NCBI RefSeq assembly: GCF_037975245.1
Contig: NC_092578.1
Coordinates: 20,294,821-20,358,820 of the forward strand
DNA: 64,000 nt
Reading direction: 5' to 3'
From: Apostichopus japonicus
Lineage: Eukaryota > Echinodermata > Holothuroidea > Aspidochirotida > Stichopodidae
Under the pieces are notes generated by a model that worked only from the letters and a program-made list of their open reading frames with translations, made no database searches and was not told the origin of the DNA. The position numbers were made by a program, and so were the translations under genes. Below are positions 37,090-50,700 of the stretch, in pieces. Positions within the stretch are counted from its first letter, which is position 1, and the number at the start of each line of letters is the position of its first letter.

Positions 37090-40000
37090 GCTTGGTGGTA
37101 TGTAGACTAGATCAACACTCAAGCCCAGTCCCTTACAATTGACACTAACCATGTAAGCAATAGAGAATGTAGACCAGATCAACTCTCAAGCCCAGTCTCC
37201 TTACATTGAGACTAACCATATCATCAATAGAGAATGTAGACTAGATCAACTCTCAAGCCTAGTCTCCTTACATTGAGACTAACCATATCATCAATAGAGA
37301 ATGTAGACTAGATCAACTCTCAAGCCCAGTCCCTTTAAATTGAGACTAACCATATCATCAATAGAGAATGTAGACTAGATCAACTCTCAAGCCCAGTCCC
37401 TTTAAATTGAGACTAACCATATCATCAATAGAGAATGTAGACTAGATCAACTCTCAAGCCCAGTCCCTTTAAACTGAGACTAACCATATCATCAATAGAG
37501 AATGTAGACTAGATCAACTCTCAAGCCCAGTCTCCTTACATTGAGACTAACCATATCATCAATAGAGAATGTAGACTAGATCAACTCTCAAGCCCAGTCT
37601 CCTTACATTGAGACTAACCATATCATCAATAGAGAATGTAGACTAGATCAACTCTCAAGCCCAGTCCCTTTAAATTGAGACTAACCATATCATCAATAGA
37701 GAATGTAGACTAGATCAACTCTCAAGCCCAGTCTCCTTACATTGAAACCAACCATATCATCAATAGAGAATGTAGACTAGATCAACTCTCAAGCCCAGTC
37801 CCTTTAAATTGAGACTAACCATATCATCAATAGAGAATGTAGACTAGATCAACTCTCAAGCCCAGTCCCTTTAAATTGAGACTAACCATATCATCAATAG
37901 AGAATGTAGACTAGATCAACTCTCAAGCCCAGTCTCCTTACATTGAGACTAACCATATCATCAATAGAGAATGTAGACTAGATCAACTCTCAAGCCCAGT
38001 CCCTTTAAATTGAGACTAACCATATCATCAATAGAGAATGTAGACTAGATCAACTCTCAAGCCCAGTCTCCTTACATTGAGACTAACCATGTCAGCAATA
38101 GAGAATGTAGACTAGATCAACTCTCAAGCCCAGTCTCCTTACATTGAGACTAACCATATCATCGATAGAGAATGTAGACTAGATCAACACTCAAGCCCAG
38201 TCCCTTACAATTGACACTAACCATGTAAGCAATAGAGAATGTAGACTAGATCAACTCTCAAGCCCAGTCTCCTTACATTGAGACTAACCATATCATCAAT
38301 AGAGAATGTAGACTAGATCAACTCTCAAGCCCAGTCCCTTTAAATTGAGACTAACCATGTCATCAATAGAGAATGTAGACTAGATCAACTCTCAAGCCCA
38401 GTCTCCTTACATTGAGACTAACCATATCATCAATAGAGAATGTAGACTAGATCAACTCTCAAGCCCAGTCTCCTTACATTGAGACTAACCATATCATCAA
38501 TAGAGAATGTAGACTAGATCAACTCTCAAGCCCAGTCTCCTTACATTGAGACTAACCATATCATCGATAGAGAATGTAGACTAGATCAACACTCAAGCCC
38601 AGTCTCCTTACATTGAGACTAACCATGTCAGCAATAGAGAATGTAGACTAGATCAACTCTCAAGCCCAGTCTCCTTACATTGAGACTAACCATATCATCA
38701 ATAGAGAATGTAGACTAGATCAACTCTCAAGCCCAGTCCCTTTAAATTGAGACTAACCATGTCATCAATAGAGAATGTAGACTAGATCAACTCTCAAGCC
38801 CAGTCTCCTTACATTGAGACTAACCATATCATCAATAGAGAATGTAGACTAGATCAACTCTCAAGCCCAGTCTCCTTACATTGACACTAACCATATCATC
38901 AATAGAGAATGTAGACTAGATCAACTCTCAAGCCCAGTCTCCTTACATTGAGACTAACCATATCATCAATAGAGAATGTAGACTAGATCAACTCTCAAGC
39001 CCAGTCTCCTTACATTGAGACTAACCATATCATCAATAGAGAATGTAGACTAGATCAACTCTCAAGCCCAGTCTCCTTACATTGAGACTAACCATATCAT
39101 CAATAGAGAATGTAGACTAGATCAACTCTCAAGCCCAGTCCCTTTAAATTGAGACTAACCATATCATCAATAGAGAATGTAGACTAGATCAACTCTCAAG
39201 CCCAGTCCCTTTAAATTGAGACTAACCATATCATCAATAGAGAATGTAGACTAGATCAACTCTCAAGCCCAGTCCCTTTAAATTGAGACTAACCATATCA
39301 TCAATAGAGAATGTAGACTAGATCAACTCTCAAGCCCAGTCTCCTTACATTGAGACTAACCATATCATCAATAGAGAATGTAGACTAGATCAACTCTCAA
39401 GCCCAGTCTCCTTACATTGAGACTAACCATATCATCAATAGAGAATGTAGACTAGATCAACTCTCAAGCCCAGTCCCTTTAAATTGAGACTAACCATATC
39501 ATCAATAGAGAATGTAGACTAGATCAACTCTCAAGCCCAGTCCCTTTAAATTGAGACTAACCATATCATCAATAGAGAATGTAGACTAGATCAACTCTCA
39601 AGCCCAGTCTCCTTACATTAAGACTAACCATGTCAGCAATAGAGAATGTAGACTAGATCAACTCTCAAGCCCAGTCTCCTTACATTGAGACTAACCATAT
39701 CATCGATAGAGAATGTAGACTAGATCAACACTCAAGCCCAGTCCCTTACAATTGACACTAACCATGTAAGCAATAGAGAATGTAGACTAGATCAACTCTC
39801 AAGCCCAGTCTCCTTACATTGAGACTAATCATATCATCAATAGAGAATGTAGACTAGATCAACTCTCAAGCCCAGTCCCTTTAAATTGAGACTAACCATG
39901 TCATCAATAGAGAATGTAGACTAGATCAACTCTCAAGCCCAGTCTCCTTACATTGAGACTAACCATATCATCAATAGAGAATGTAGACTAGATCAACTCT

Positions 40001-43000
40001 CAAGCCCAGTCTCCTTACATTGAGACTAACCATATCATCAATAGAGAATGTAGACTAGATCAACTCTCAAGCCCAGTCTCCTTACATTGAGACTAACCAT
40101 ATCATCGACAGAGAATGTAGACTAGATCAACACTCAAGCCCAGTCTCCTTACATTGAGACTAACCATGTCAGCAATAGAGAATGTAGACTAGATCAACTC
40201 TCAAGCCCAGTCTCCTTACATTGAGACTAACCATATCATCGATAGAGAATGTAGACTAGATCAACTCTCAAGCCCAGTCTCCTTACATTGAGACTAACCA
40301 TGTCAGCAATAGAGAATGTAGACTAGATCAACTCTCAAGCCCAGTCTCCTTACATTGACACTAACCATATCATCGATAGAGAATGTAGACTAGATCAACA
40401 CTCAAGCCCAGTCCCTTACAATTGACACTAACCATGTAAGCAATAGAGAATGTAGACTAGATCAACTCTCAAGCCCAGTCTCCTTACATTGAGACTAACC
40501 ATATCATCGATAGAGAATGTAGACTAGATCAACACTCAAGCCCAGTCCCTTACAATTGACACTAACCATGTAAGCAATAGAGAATGTAGACTAGATCAAC
40601 TCTCAAGCCCAGTCTCCTTACATTGAGACTAACCATATCATCAATAGAGAATGTAGACTAGATCAACTCTCAAGCCCAGTCCCTTACAATTGACACTAAC
40701 CATGTCATCAATAGAGAATGTAGACTAGATCAACTCTCAAGCCCAGTCTCCTTAAATTGACACTAACCATGTCATCGATAGAGAATGTAGACTAGATCAA
40801 CTCTCAAGCCTAGTCCCTTACAATTGACACTAACCATGTAAGCAATAGAGAATGTAGACTAGATCAACTCTCAAGCCCAGTCTCCTTACATTGAGACTAA
40901 CCATATCATCAATAGAGAATGTAGACTAGATCAACTCTCAAGCCCAGTCCCTTTAAATTGAGACTAACCATGTCATCAATAGAGAATGTAGACTAGATCA
41001 ACTCTCAAGCCCAGTCTCCTTACATTGAGACTAACCATATCATCAATAGAGAATGTAGACTAGATCAACTCTCAAGCCCAGTCTCCTTACATTGAGACTA
41101 ACCATATCATCAATAGAGAATGTAGACTAGATCAACTCTCAAGCCCAGTCTCCTTACATTGAGACTAACCATATCATCGATAGAGAATGTAGACTAGATC
41201 AACACTCAAGCCCAGTCTCCTTACATTGAGACTAACCATGTCAGCAATAGAGAATGTAGACTAGATCAACTCTCAAGCCCAGTCTCCTTACATTGAGACT
41301 AACCATATCATCAATAGAGAATGTAGACTAGATCAACTCTCAAGCCCAGTCCCTTTAAATTGAGACTAACCATGTCATCAATAGAGAATGTAGACTAGAT
41401 CAACTCTCAAGCCCAGTCTCCTTACATTGAGACTAACCATATCATCAATAGAGAATGTAGACTAGATCAACTCTCAAGCCCAGTCTCCTTACATTGAGAC
41501 TAACCATATCATCAATAGAGAATGTAGACTAGATCAACTCTCAAGCCCAGTCTCCTTACATTGAGACTAACCATATCATCAATAGAGAATGTAGACTAGA
41601 TCAACTCTCAAGCCTAGTCTCCTTACATTGAGACTAACCATATCATCAATAGAGAATGTAGACTAGATCAACTCTCAAGCCCAGTCCCTTTAAATTGAGA
41701 CTAACCATATCATCAATAGAGAATGTAGACTAGATCAACTCTCAAGCCCAGTCCCTTTAAATTGAGACTAACCATATCATCAATAGAGAATGTAGACTAG
41801 ATCAACTCTCAAGCCCAGTCCCTTTAAATTGAGACTAACCATATCATCAATAGAGAATGTAGACTAGATCAACTCTCAAGCCCAGTCTCCTTACATTGAG
41901 ACTAACCATATCATCAATAGAGAATGTAGACTAGATCAACTCTCAAGCCCAGTCTCCTTACATTGAGACTAACCATATCATCAATAGAGAATGTAGACTA
42001 GATCAACTCTCAAGCCCAGTCCCTTTAAATTGAGACTAACCATATCATCAATAGAGAATGTAGACTAGATCAACTCTCAAGCCCAGTCCCTTTAAATTGA
42101 GACTAACCATATCATCAATAGAGAATGTAGACTAGATCAACTCTCAAGCCCAGTCTCCTTACATTGAGACTAACCATATCATCAATAGAGAATGTAGACT
42201 AGATCAACTCTCAAGCCCAGTCCCTTTAAATTGAGACTAACCATATCATCAATAGAGAATGTAGACTAGATCAACTCTCAAGCCCAGTCTCCTTACATTG
42301 AGACTAACCATGTCAGCAATAGAGAATGTAGACTAGATCAACTCTCAAGCCCAGTCTCCTTACATTGAGACTAACCATATCATCGATAGAGAATGTAGAC
42401 TAGATCAACACTCAAGCCCAGTCCCTTACAATTGACACTAACCATGTAAGCAATAGAGAATGTAGACTAGATCAACTCTCAAGCCCAGTCTCCTTACATT
42501 GAGACTAATCATATCATCAATAGAGAATGTAGACTAGATCAACTCTCAAGCCCAGTCCCTTTAAATTGAGACTAACCATGTCATCAATAGAGAATGTAGA
42601 CTAGATCAACTCTCAAGCCCAGTCTCCTTACATTGAGACTAACCATATCATCAAGAGAGAATGTAGACTAGATCAACTCTCAAGCCCAGTCTCCTTACAT
42701 TGAGACTAACCATATCATCAATAGAGAATGTAGACTAGATCAACTCTCAAGCCCAGTCTCCTTACATTGAGACTAACCATATCATCGACAGAGAATGTAG
42801 ACTAGATCAACACTCAAGCCCAGTCTCCTTACATTGAGACTAACCATGTCAGCAATAGAGAATGTAGACTAGATCAACTCTCAAGCCCAGTCTCCTTACA
42901 TTGAGACTAACCATATCATCGATAGAGAATGTAGACTAGATCAACTCTCAAGCCCAGTCTCCTTACATTGAGACTAACCATGTCAGCAATAGAGAATGTA

Positions 43001-45205
43001 GACTAGATCAACTCTCAAGCCCAGTCTCCTTACATTGACACTAACCATATCATCGATAGAGAATGTAGACTAGATCAACACTCAAGCCCAGTCCCTTACA
43101 ATTGACACTAACCATGTAAGCAATAGAGAATGTAGACTAGATCAACTCTCAAGCCCAGTCTCCTTACATTGAGACTAACCATATCATCAATAGAGAATGT
43201 AGACTAGATCAACTCTCAAGCCCAGTCCCTTTAAATTGAGACTAACCATGTCATCAATAGAGAATGTAGACTAGATCAACTCTCAAGCCCAGTCCCCTTA
43301 AATTGACACTAACCATGTCATCGATAGAGAATGTAGACTAGATCAACTCTCAAGCCTAGTCTCCTTACATTGAGACAAACCACGTCATCAATAGAGAATG
43401 TAGACTAGATCAACTCTCAAGCCCAGTCTCCTTACATTGAGACTAACCATATCATCAATAGAGAAAGTAGACTAGATCAACTCTCAAGCCCAGTCTCCTT
43501 ACATTGAGACTAACCATGTCAGCAATAGAGAATGTAGACTACATCAACTCTCAAGCCCAGTCCCTTTAAATTGAGACTAACCATGTCATCAATAGAGAAT
43601 GTAGACTAGATCAACTCTCAAGCCCAGTCCCCTTAAATTGACACTAACCATGTCATCGATAGAGAATGTAGACTAGATCAACTCTCAAGCCTAGTCTCCT
43701 TACATTGAGACAAACCACGTCATCAATAGAGAATGTAGACTAGATCAACTCTCAAGCCCAGTCCCTTTAAATTGAGACTAACCATATCATCAATAGAGAA
43801 TGTAGACTAGATCAACTCTCAAGCCCAGTCTCCTTACATTGAGACTAACCATGTCAGCAATAGAGAATGTAGACTACATCAACTCTCAAGCCCAGTCTCC
43901 TTACATTGAGACTAACCATATCATCGATAGAGAAAGTAGACTAGATCAACTCTCAAGCCCAGTCTCCTTACATTGAGACTAACCATATCATCAATAGAGA
44001 ATGTAGACTAGATCAACTCTCAAGCCCAGTCTCCTTACATTGAGACTAACCATGTCAGCAATAGAGAATGTAGACTACATCAACTCTCAAGCCCAGTCTC
44101 CTTACATTGACACTAACCATATCATCGATAGAGAATGTAGACTAGATCAACTCTCAAGCCCAGTCTACATTGAGACTAACCATGTCAGCAATAGAGAATG
44201 TAGACTACATCAACTCTCAAGCCCAGTCTCCTTACATTGAGACTAACCATATCATCGATAGAGAAAGTAGACTAGATCAACTCTCAAGCCCAGTCTCCTA
44301 AAATTGAGACTAACATTGTAATCGATAGATAATGTAGACTTGATCAACACTCAAGCCCAGTCTCCTTACATTGAGACTAACCATATCATCAATAGAGAAT
44401 GTAGACTAGATCAACTCTCAAGCCCAGTCTCCTTACATTGAGGCAAACCATATCATCGATAGAGAATGTAGACTAGATCAACTCTCAAGCCCAGTCTCCT
44501 TACATTGAGACTAACCATGTTATCAATAGAGAATGTAGACTAGATCAACTCTCAAGCCCAGTCTCCTTACATTGACACTAACCATGTCATCAATAGAGAA
44601 TGTAGACTAGATCAACTCTCAAGCCCAGTCTCCTTACATTGAGGCAAACCATATCATCGATAGAGAATGTAGACTACATCAACACTCAAGCCCAGTCTCC
44701 TTACATTGAGACTAACCATATCATCAATAGAGAAAGTATACTAGATCAACTCTCAAGCCCAGTCTCCTTACATTGAGACTAACCATATCATCGATAGAGA
44801 ATGTAGACTAGATCAACTCTCAAGCCCAGTCTCCTTACATTGAGACTAACCATGTCAGCCATAGAGAATGTAGACTAGATCAACTCTCAAGCCCAGTCTC
44901 CTTACATTGAGACTAACCATATCATCGATAGAGAATGTAGACTAGATCAACTCTCAAGCCCAGTCTCCTTACATTGAGACTAACCATGTCAGCCATAGAG
45001 AATGTAGACTAGATCAACTCTCAAGCCCAGTCTCCTTACATTGAGACTAACCATATCATCGATAGAGAATGTAGACTAGATCAACTCTCAAGCCCAGTCT
45101 ACATTGAGACTAACCATGTCAGCAATAGAGAATGTAGACTAGATCAAATCTCCAGTCCAGTCCTTTTAAATTGAGACTCACATGTCGTGAATAGAGAATG
45201 TAGGT
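37090..45205. repeat. 67-bp satellite array, about 120 copies (8.1 kb)
   Basis: The unit is 'atcatcaatagagaatgtag', 'actagatcaactctcaagcc', 'cagtctccttacattgagac', 'taaccat'. Common variants are CCCTTTAAATT or CCCTTACAATT for CTCCTTACATT, GACACTAACC for GAGACTAACC, and ATCGATAG for ATCAATAG. Rare variants recur at exactly 2680 bases (40 units): 'gactaatcat' at 39824 and 42504, and 'atcatcgaca' at 40101 and 42781. The nearly 1-kb block from about 39540 matches the one from about 42220. Another shared junction is 2613 bases (39 units) apart. The right end, from about 44290, is more diverged. There is no coding potential. Confidence 0.97.
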
Positions 45206-45284
45206 GACGAAAAGAGAAACGCAAGACCAATTCTACTTGTAGACATTAGATTTCAAGTATATATACTATACTTTACAATGTTGC

Positions 45285-45475
45285 CTTCTGTTAGTAATGA
45301 CTTAGCTTTTAAAGATGATATCTCATGTAAACATCACAATGTATCGTTTGGTTTGTGATGACCTAGCTTGTGAATATTATATCTGAAGTATACATTAAAA
45401 TGTATCATTCTGCCTGTGATGACTTAAATTGTAAACATGATATCTCCGGTATGCTTTACAGTGTATGGTATGAGC
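45285..45475. repeat. ~68-bp degenerate tandem repeat, about 3 copies
   Basis: 'gatgacctagcttgtgaa', 'tatatctgaagtatacat' and 'taaaatgtatcattctgcc' recur three times with many differences. The wording 'gcttgtaaacatgatatctc' links it to the dispersed family seen at 4320-5045. Confidence 0.6.
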
Positions 45476-46804
45476 TCTTGGGTTTGTCACCGGGCATCCT
45501 GTCATCGCAGTTAGATCAATCGCAATGAGGAAAATGGCATTCCAATTTACTGTAAATTGACATACTTTTGGCTAAATTTTACGTTACAATATAAACAACT
45601 TTGAGTGTTAAAAGAAAGCATTTGCAATGATTTGGTTGCTCTATTGAATGGCCGAGCTTGTGACAACAAACCAGATGGCAAATATATATTAATTGAACGC
45701 CATATGACAAAAGAACTATGTAATTTTAGGCGTTTGCATTTTCTTCATTAAATTTATGTCTATAAAGTTGACGTAAATCATGACGTCAAGGATCATTGCA
45801 ACTTTTTTCCTGCAAATAATCTTTAACTTTTCTGTTTCATAAAATTGGAAATCATTTCTAACCACTTTAGATATTGAGAGTTCACATTGTGAAAAAATAG
45901 TTGGCGCAAGAAGTGTTTATACACATATATTTCAGTCAAGCGAATTATTATATTTCATTTTCAGGGAGGAAATTTAATTAAATGTCAAGAATTCTTTTTT
46001 CTTGAACTTCGTTTTATCGGAAACAGCAGATGGAGTGCTAAATGGAAACAATACCTGTTCGTTGACATGCTTCAAGCTTCCATGCCAAATTTAATTACAT
46101 AGCAATTTTGCTTTCTTTTCTATTCTTTCGTCCTTTTTTTTTTGCTGTGAAGGGCTGTATGTCTTATTGTCTGTTTAGTTCCTTGTTCACTGCAATAGAA
46201 ATTTCAATAATGCATTTATTTTAGTGTAGCATACAAATTGCTTGAAAATGATACTTTTCTCCAAATCATTATTGACAAATGAAAATTGGCTTTTGGTAGA
46301 ATACCATGCACTCATGTATGTCTAGATAGCTGGTCCATTCCCATGGTAGGAATTCATTGCAATGCATAATGGAGTTTTTGTATACAGCATAAGTTGTGGT
46401 AGGAGTATATAGTGTGACATGTAACCCTCGTTATTACATAGAACATTTGGGAATGACAACATTCAAATGTTGCACTGACATGTACAGTAACACAAATAGT
46501 CCACTTTGTCGAAAGTCAAAAGCCTCAGTTTGATATATTATCTGTCTGATATATTATCTGTCACTATTAATCATCAATATGTTTTATCAGTGTTTTCAGC
46601 TCATTTATGCACGAGGAATCGGGCTGGATTTTTAGGGAGATTCATATAGACTAGGGAGGTCTAACTATGTAAAGTCTAGCAGATGTAGGCCTAATGCTGT
46701 TTCATTTTATGCAATCTCTGTCAAAAACATGCTTTTTACCTGTGTTCGCAGATTACCACATTTAAAAAGTAAATTAAGTCACATAATCTTGTTAAGGATA
46801 ATGC
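45476..46804. other. non-coding region, left flank of the Gypsy insertion
   Basis: No recognised gene. An acceptor-like 'cattttcag' at 45964 precedes a 46-codon open stretch to 46102, but nothing else supports an exon. Confidence 0.35.
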
Positions 46805-46808
46805 TATT
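46805..46808. repeat. 4-bp target site duplication TATT (left)
   Basis: TATT here is repeated at 53475-53478, immediately outside the right LTR. Confidence 0.75.
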
Positions 46809-46983
46809 TGTTAAGACCAGGATCTCTGTGAGACGGAGAGAGGAAAAACCAGTTTTAGTTTAGTTGTAACGAGTTAAGGCACATGTTAATCAATCGCTGA
46901 GGCTCCGCCCACCATACGCGCTATTGAACGCCAAAACAAACAACAAAATTTTGGGTAGGGCACCGCTAATCATACCCATAACA
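46809..46983 (-). repeat. 3' LTR of the Gypsy element
   Basis: 175 bp, starting TGTTATGGG and ending CTTAACA on the element's strand. It matches 53300-53474 base for base by eye. It is short for an LTR. Confidence 0.93.
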
Positions 46984-46996
46984 CTCTCCCCTCCTT
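46984..46996 (-). promoter_or_regulatory. polypurine tract
   Basis: AAGGAGGGGAGAG on the element's strand directly abuts the 3' LTR, where plus-strand DNA synthesis is primed. Confidence 0.8.
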
Positions 46997-47703
46997 AAGA
47001 GATGTCATCCCTGACATGTAAACATGTATCGTATGAAGAAATATAGAATTCAATGTAAGAAGAAATGAATGGTGAATAAAAGTTTTATAAAATGCACTCT
47101 ATACTGTTCTCATTTGTCGAGTCTTGCTAATTACAAGCTGAAGATATAAATCTTAATAGTCATCTCACTACTAGAAACACCTTGGCACCCATACTATTAA
47201 ATGTATACACGTAGTTTACTTTAACCTTCTTTGTAGCAAATTTACCACTGACTATACTTTTATCTGAAGTCACAGAATATTCAAGTACATTCGTTTGGCT
47301 AAAAGACAAATAAATTTGAGCACTGCGCAATACTCAAAGACATTGTCATGTTGCAAATGACCAATTAGTCACTAAAACCTTGCATATCATTTCACAAATT
47401 TCCTTGTGCCCCTAAGAACTAGCATGTTCCATTTAACTATTGTATTTACATACCTCAATACCAATGCTATGTTAGAAAACACATACACATGCTTCTCGAA
47501 ATCTGTCATTCCTGTGCGAATAAACAAGTTTGATAACAATAAAAGTTATAACGTATAATACAATGGAACTCAAAACGTTCTCTCAGTGTTCAAGTAATGT
47601 CTGGTAGAGTTATAAAATAAAAACAACTATAGTAGGACTATGACCTGTTGGCAGTGTGTACCACTCAGCCCTTGTGATGTCGGGTTACATTAGAAGTTCT
47701 CAG
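46997..47703 (-). other. non-coding stretch between pol and 3' LTR
   Basis: About 700 AT-rich bases without an open frame. This is the place where an envelope-like gene would sit in some relatives; none is seen. Confidence 0.6.
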
Positions 47704-50700
47704 TTAAATTAGAGCTTTTGAATATATGTTCCCCAAGTAATTAGGTTTTGTGCATTCAACTGGCTGAATATACTGGTACAAATAACAAACATGGGGTTCC
47801 TGTCTGACCCAGGTAGGGTTTCCCAAATTATCATAAGTCAAAACCTTCTTTCCCTGCTTAACTCTTTGTGGTCTCAAATTTTGACCTGGTTGTTCTGGGG
47901 GGTCACAAATTTCCAAATTTTGACCTGGTTGTTCTGGGGGGTCACAAATTTCCTGCTCCCCTGCTGAATTGCTTTGATTGTCAATTTCGACCTGATCCCC
48001 TCCCACATCAACCTCAGACCTTCTACCCCGCCGATGGAGGTCACCACCCCGAACACCCTCTTGGTCTACCCTTTGATATGGGTAACCCGGAAATCTATCA
48101 GGCACCCATTCATCGTCGCTTGAACTATCCGTACTCCCTTCCACAATGTCAGTAGTTCGCCTATGTTTCGATGAAGCCTTCTTCACGATTCGTCTCGGAG
48201 TGTTATCAGCAGGTAAAAGAGCATCACATGGTAGAAGTAGATTTCGGTGCAAGACTCGAATCCGACCCCGGTTACTCTCTGGACGGACTTCATACACAGG
48301 AATGTCTGGTAACTGCTTGGTAACAACATAAACCTGCTCTTCCCAGAAAGGACGAAGCTTTCCTGGTCCTTCAACCCGGGCAAGATTCTTTACGAGAACA
48401 CGGTCACCAGAATGCAAGGCAACGTTGTGTCCCTTCTTGTCCAGTCTTTGTTTGGCTCGATCAGATTGTTTCTTTGCATGTTGGGCTGCAATTTTGTAGG
48501 CTTCCTTCATTTTGTTTCGCCATTTTTCAGCATATGTCTCTCTCTGGTCTCCAGTTGTCTCGTTTTGAGTTCTGGTAGTCTCATCTCCCTTCAAGCCGAA
48601 AGCAATATCTACAGGTAAGCGTGGTGTTCTTCCAAACATTAGGAAAAATGGTGAATAACCTGTTCCTTCACTCTTTGTGCAGTTGTATGCATGCATGCAT
48701 TTACGCAAAGAGTCCTTCCAGTTGAACCGTTGTTGTTCAGTCATCGATCGTAGCATGTTGAGGAGGGTACGATTCAGTCGTTCTACCTGACCGTTCCCTT
48801 GTGGGTGGTATGGGGTCGTTCTGGAGTGTCCCACTCCACTGAGTTGCTGTAGTCTGGTGAAAAGCTGATTCTCAAATTCCTTCCCCTGATCATGATGCAA
48901 TCTTTTGGGAAATCCAAACTTCAGGAAAAAGTCGTTGAACAGGTGATCAGCTGCTGCCAGGGCAGTCTTCCTTTTCGTCGCATAGGCCTGGGCAAATCTA
49001 GTGAAGTGATCTACCACGACTAGTATATACTCATATCCCCCTTTACTTTTCTCCAAATGTAGGTAATCAATAGATACCAATTCAAAGGGTTCTTTTGTCA
49101 CAATAGGCACAAGGGGACTCTTTACATGTCTTGCTGGTTTCTTTTGTTTGATACATTGACATTGTTTTCTTACATAGAACTCAACCTCTTTCGCCATGTG
49201 GGCCCAATAGAATCTTTCTCTCACCAAGTCCAGTGTCCGTTCCACGCCCACGTGACACATCTCATTGTGGAGCTGCTTCAATACCATAGATTTGTACTTC
49301 GATGGCAAAATCAGCTGTTCTCGATTAGCTGTTACTCTCTTTAATACACCTTCGGTCGTAACAATGAGTTCTCCCCATTTGTTTAGTAATGCTCTCACAT
49401 CTGGGTCTTCGTCTTTCCTCTCCTTGTAAGTTGGCTTTGTCCCCTTTTCCATGTACTCAAGGACTTTGCCAATTACTGGGTCATTGGCTTGAGCAGCCTT
49501 TAGTTCCTTCAGTTCAATGAGACTCACTTTGTGATCTGTGGTAAGGTTCATGATATTACAAAGGTCTATATCAGCAGTAAGTGAGTCTGCGTACACAAAT
49601 GTTCCCTCTACATTTGCTGCCGCACACTCTGAAATCGTCTGGAGAGCACATCCCGGAACTTCCGCAGTACACTCTTGGATGTACTCATTGATGTCGGTCT
49701 CTAAGGGCATCCTTGATAACACATCAGCATCCTGGTTACTGTGCCCTGGTCGATACTTGATATCAAATCTGAATGAGGCAAGATCTGATACCCACCTCTG
49801 ACCTGTTGCATTTAAACGTGCTGTCGTCATTATGTAAGTGAGGGGATTATTATCTGTGTAGACCACAAAGTACTTTGCGTATGTCAGGTAATCTCGAAAG
49901 CGTTCCGTCACCGCCCACTTCAGTGCCAGGAATTCAAGTTTTGTGGAGTGGTAATTCTTCTCTGGAGCACTGAGAGTCCTGGAGGCATATGCAATTACCC
50001 TCAGTTTCCCCTCCTGCTCCTGGTAGAGTACAGCTCCAAGTCCCATTAACGATGCATCGGTGTGGAGAATGTATGGCTTAGAGAAGTCAGGGAATGCCAT
50101 AACTGGTTGTCTTGTTAGTAGGTCAATCAGACTACATAAAATTCCCTGATGCTCCTCAGTCCAGGCTATCTTCTGATTCGAGTTGGGTAGATGGTTGTTC
50201 TTCCTCTGGTTTCTGCGACTGGGTTTTTGTGTAGAACCCTTTTCCTTCTGTAACAGCTTGAAGAGAGGACTGGCAATTGCTGAGAAGTTTTGAATGTAGC
50301 TCCTGTAGTAGCCAATGAACCCTAGCATTTTCCTCAACTCCCCAACTGTTGATGGTTTCTTATCTTTAAGTGAGAGGACTGGTTCAAGATCTGCAGGGTC
50401 CAACTTATGTCCTTCTTCAGTGACTAGTCTGCCCAAGTACCTGACCTGTTTCTGGAAGAGTTTGCATTTACTGGCCTTTAGCTTTATCCCATGTTGCTGT
50501 AGTCTGGCCAGTACTTTCTTCAGATTCTCCAAGTGTTCTTTAAATGTGCTGCCATGGACTAGCACATCATCTAAATATACAAAACAAATGTCGTTGTTCA
50601 GACCATCCAGGCATCCCTCCATGTATCTTTGGAATTCTGCTGGGGCGTTTTTTAACCCGAAGGGTATTCTTTTCCATTCATGGAGGCCCCACGGTGTCAC

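Noticed and set aside
37090-45205. Possible CRISPR-like array
   Set aside because: Units are contiguous 67-bp satellites with no unique spacers, in an animal-type genome.
45965-46102. Acceptor-preceded 46-codon open stretch
   Set aside because: No partner exon, no domain, and length within chance expectation for this composition.
46984-47703. Envelope-like gene in the Gypsy element
   Set aside because: No open frame of useful length exists between pol and the 3' LTR.
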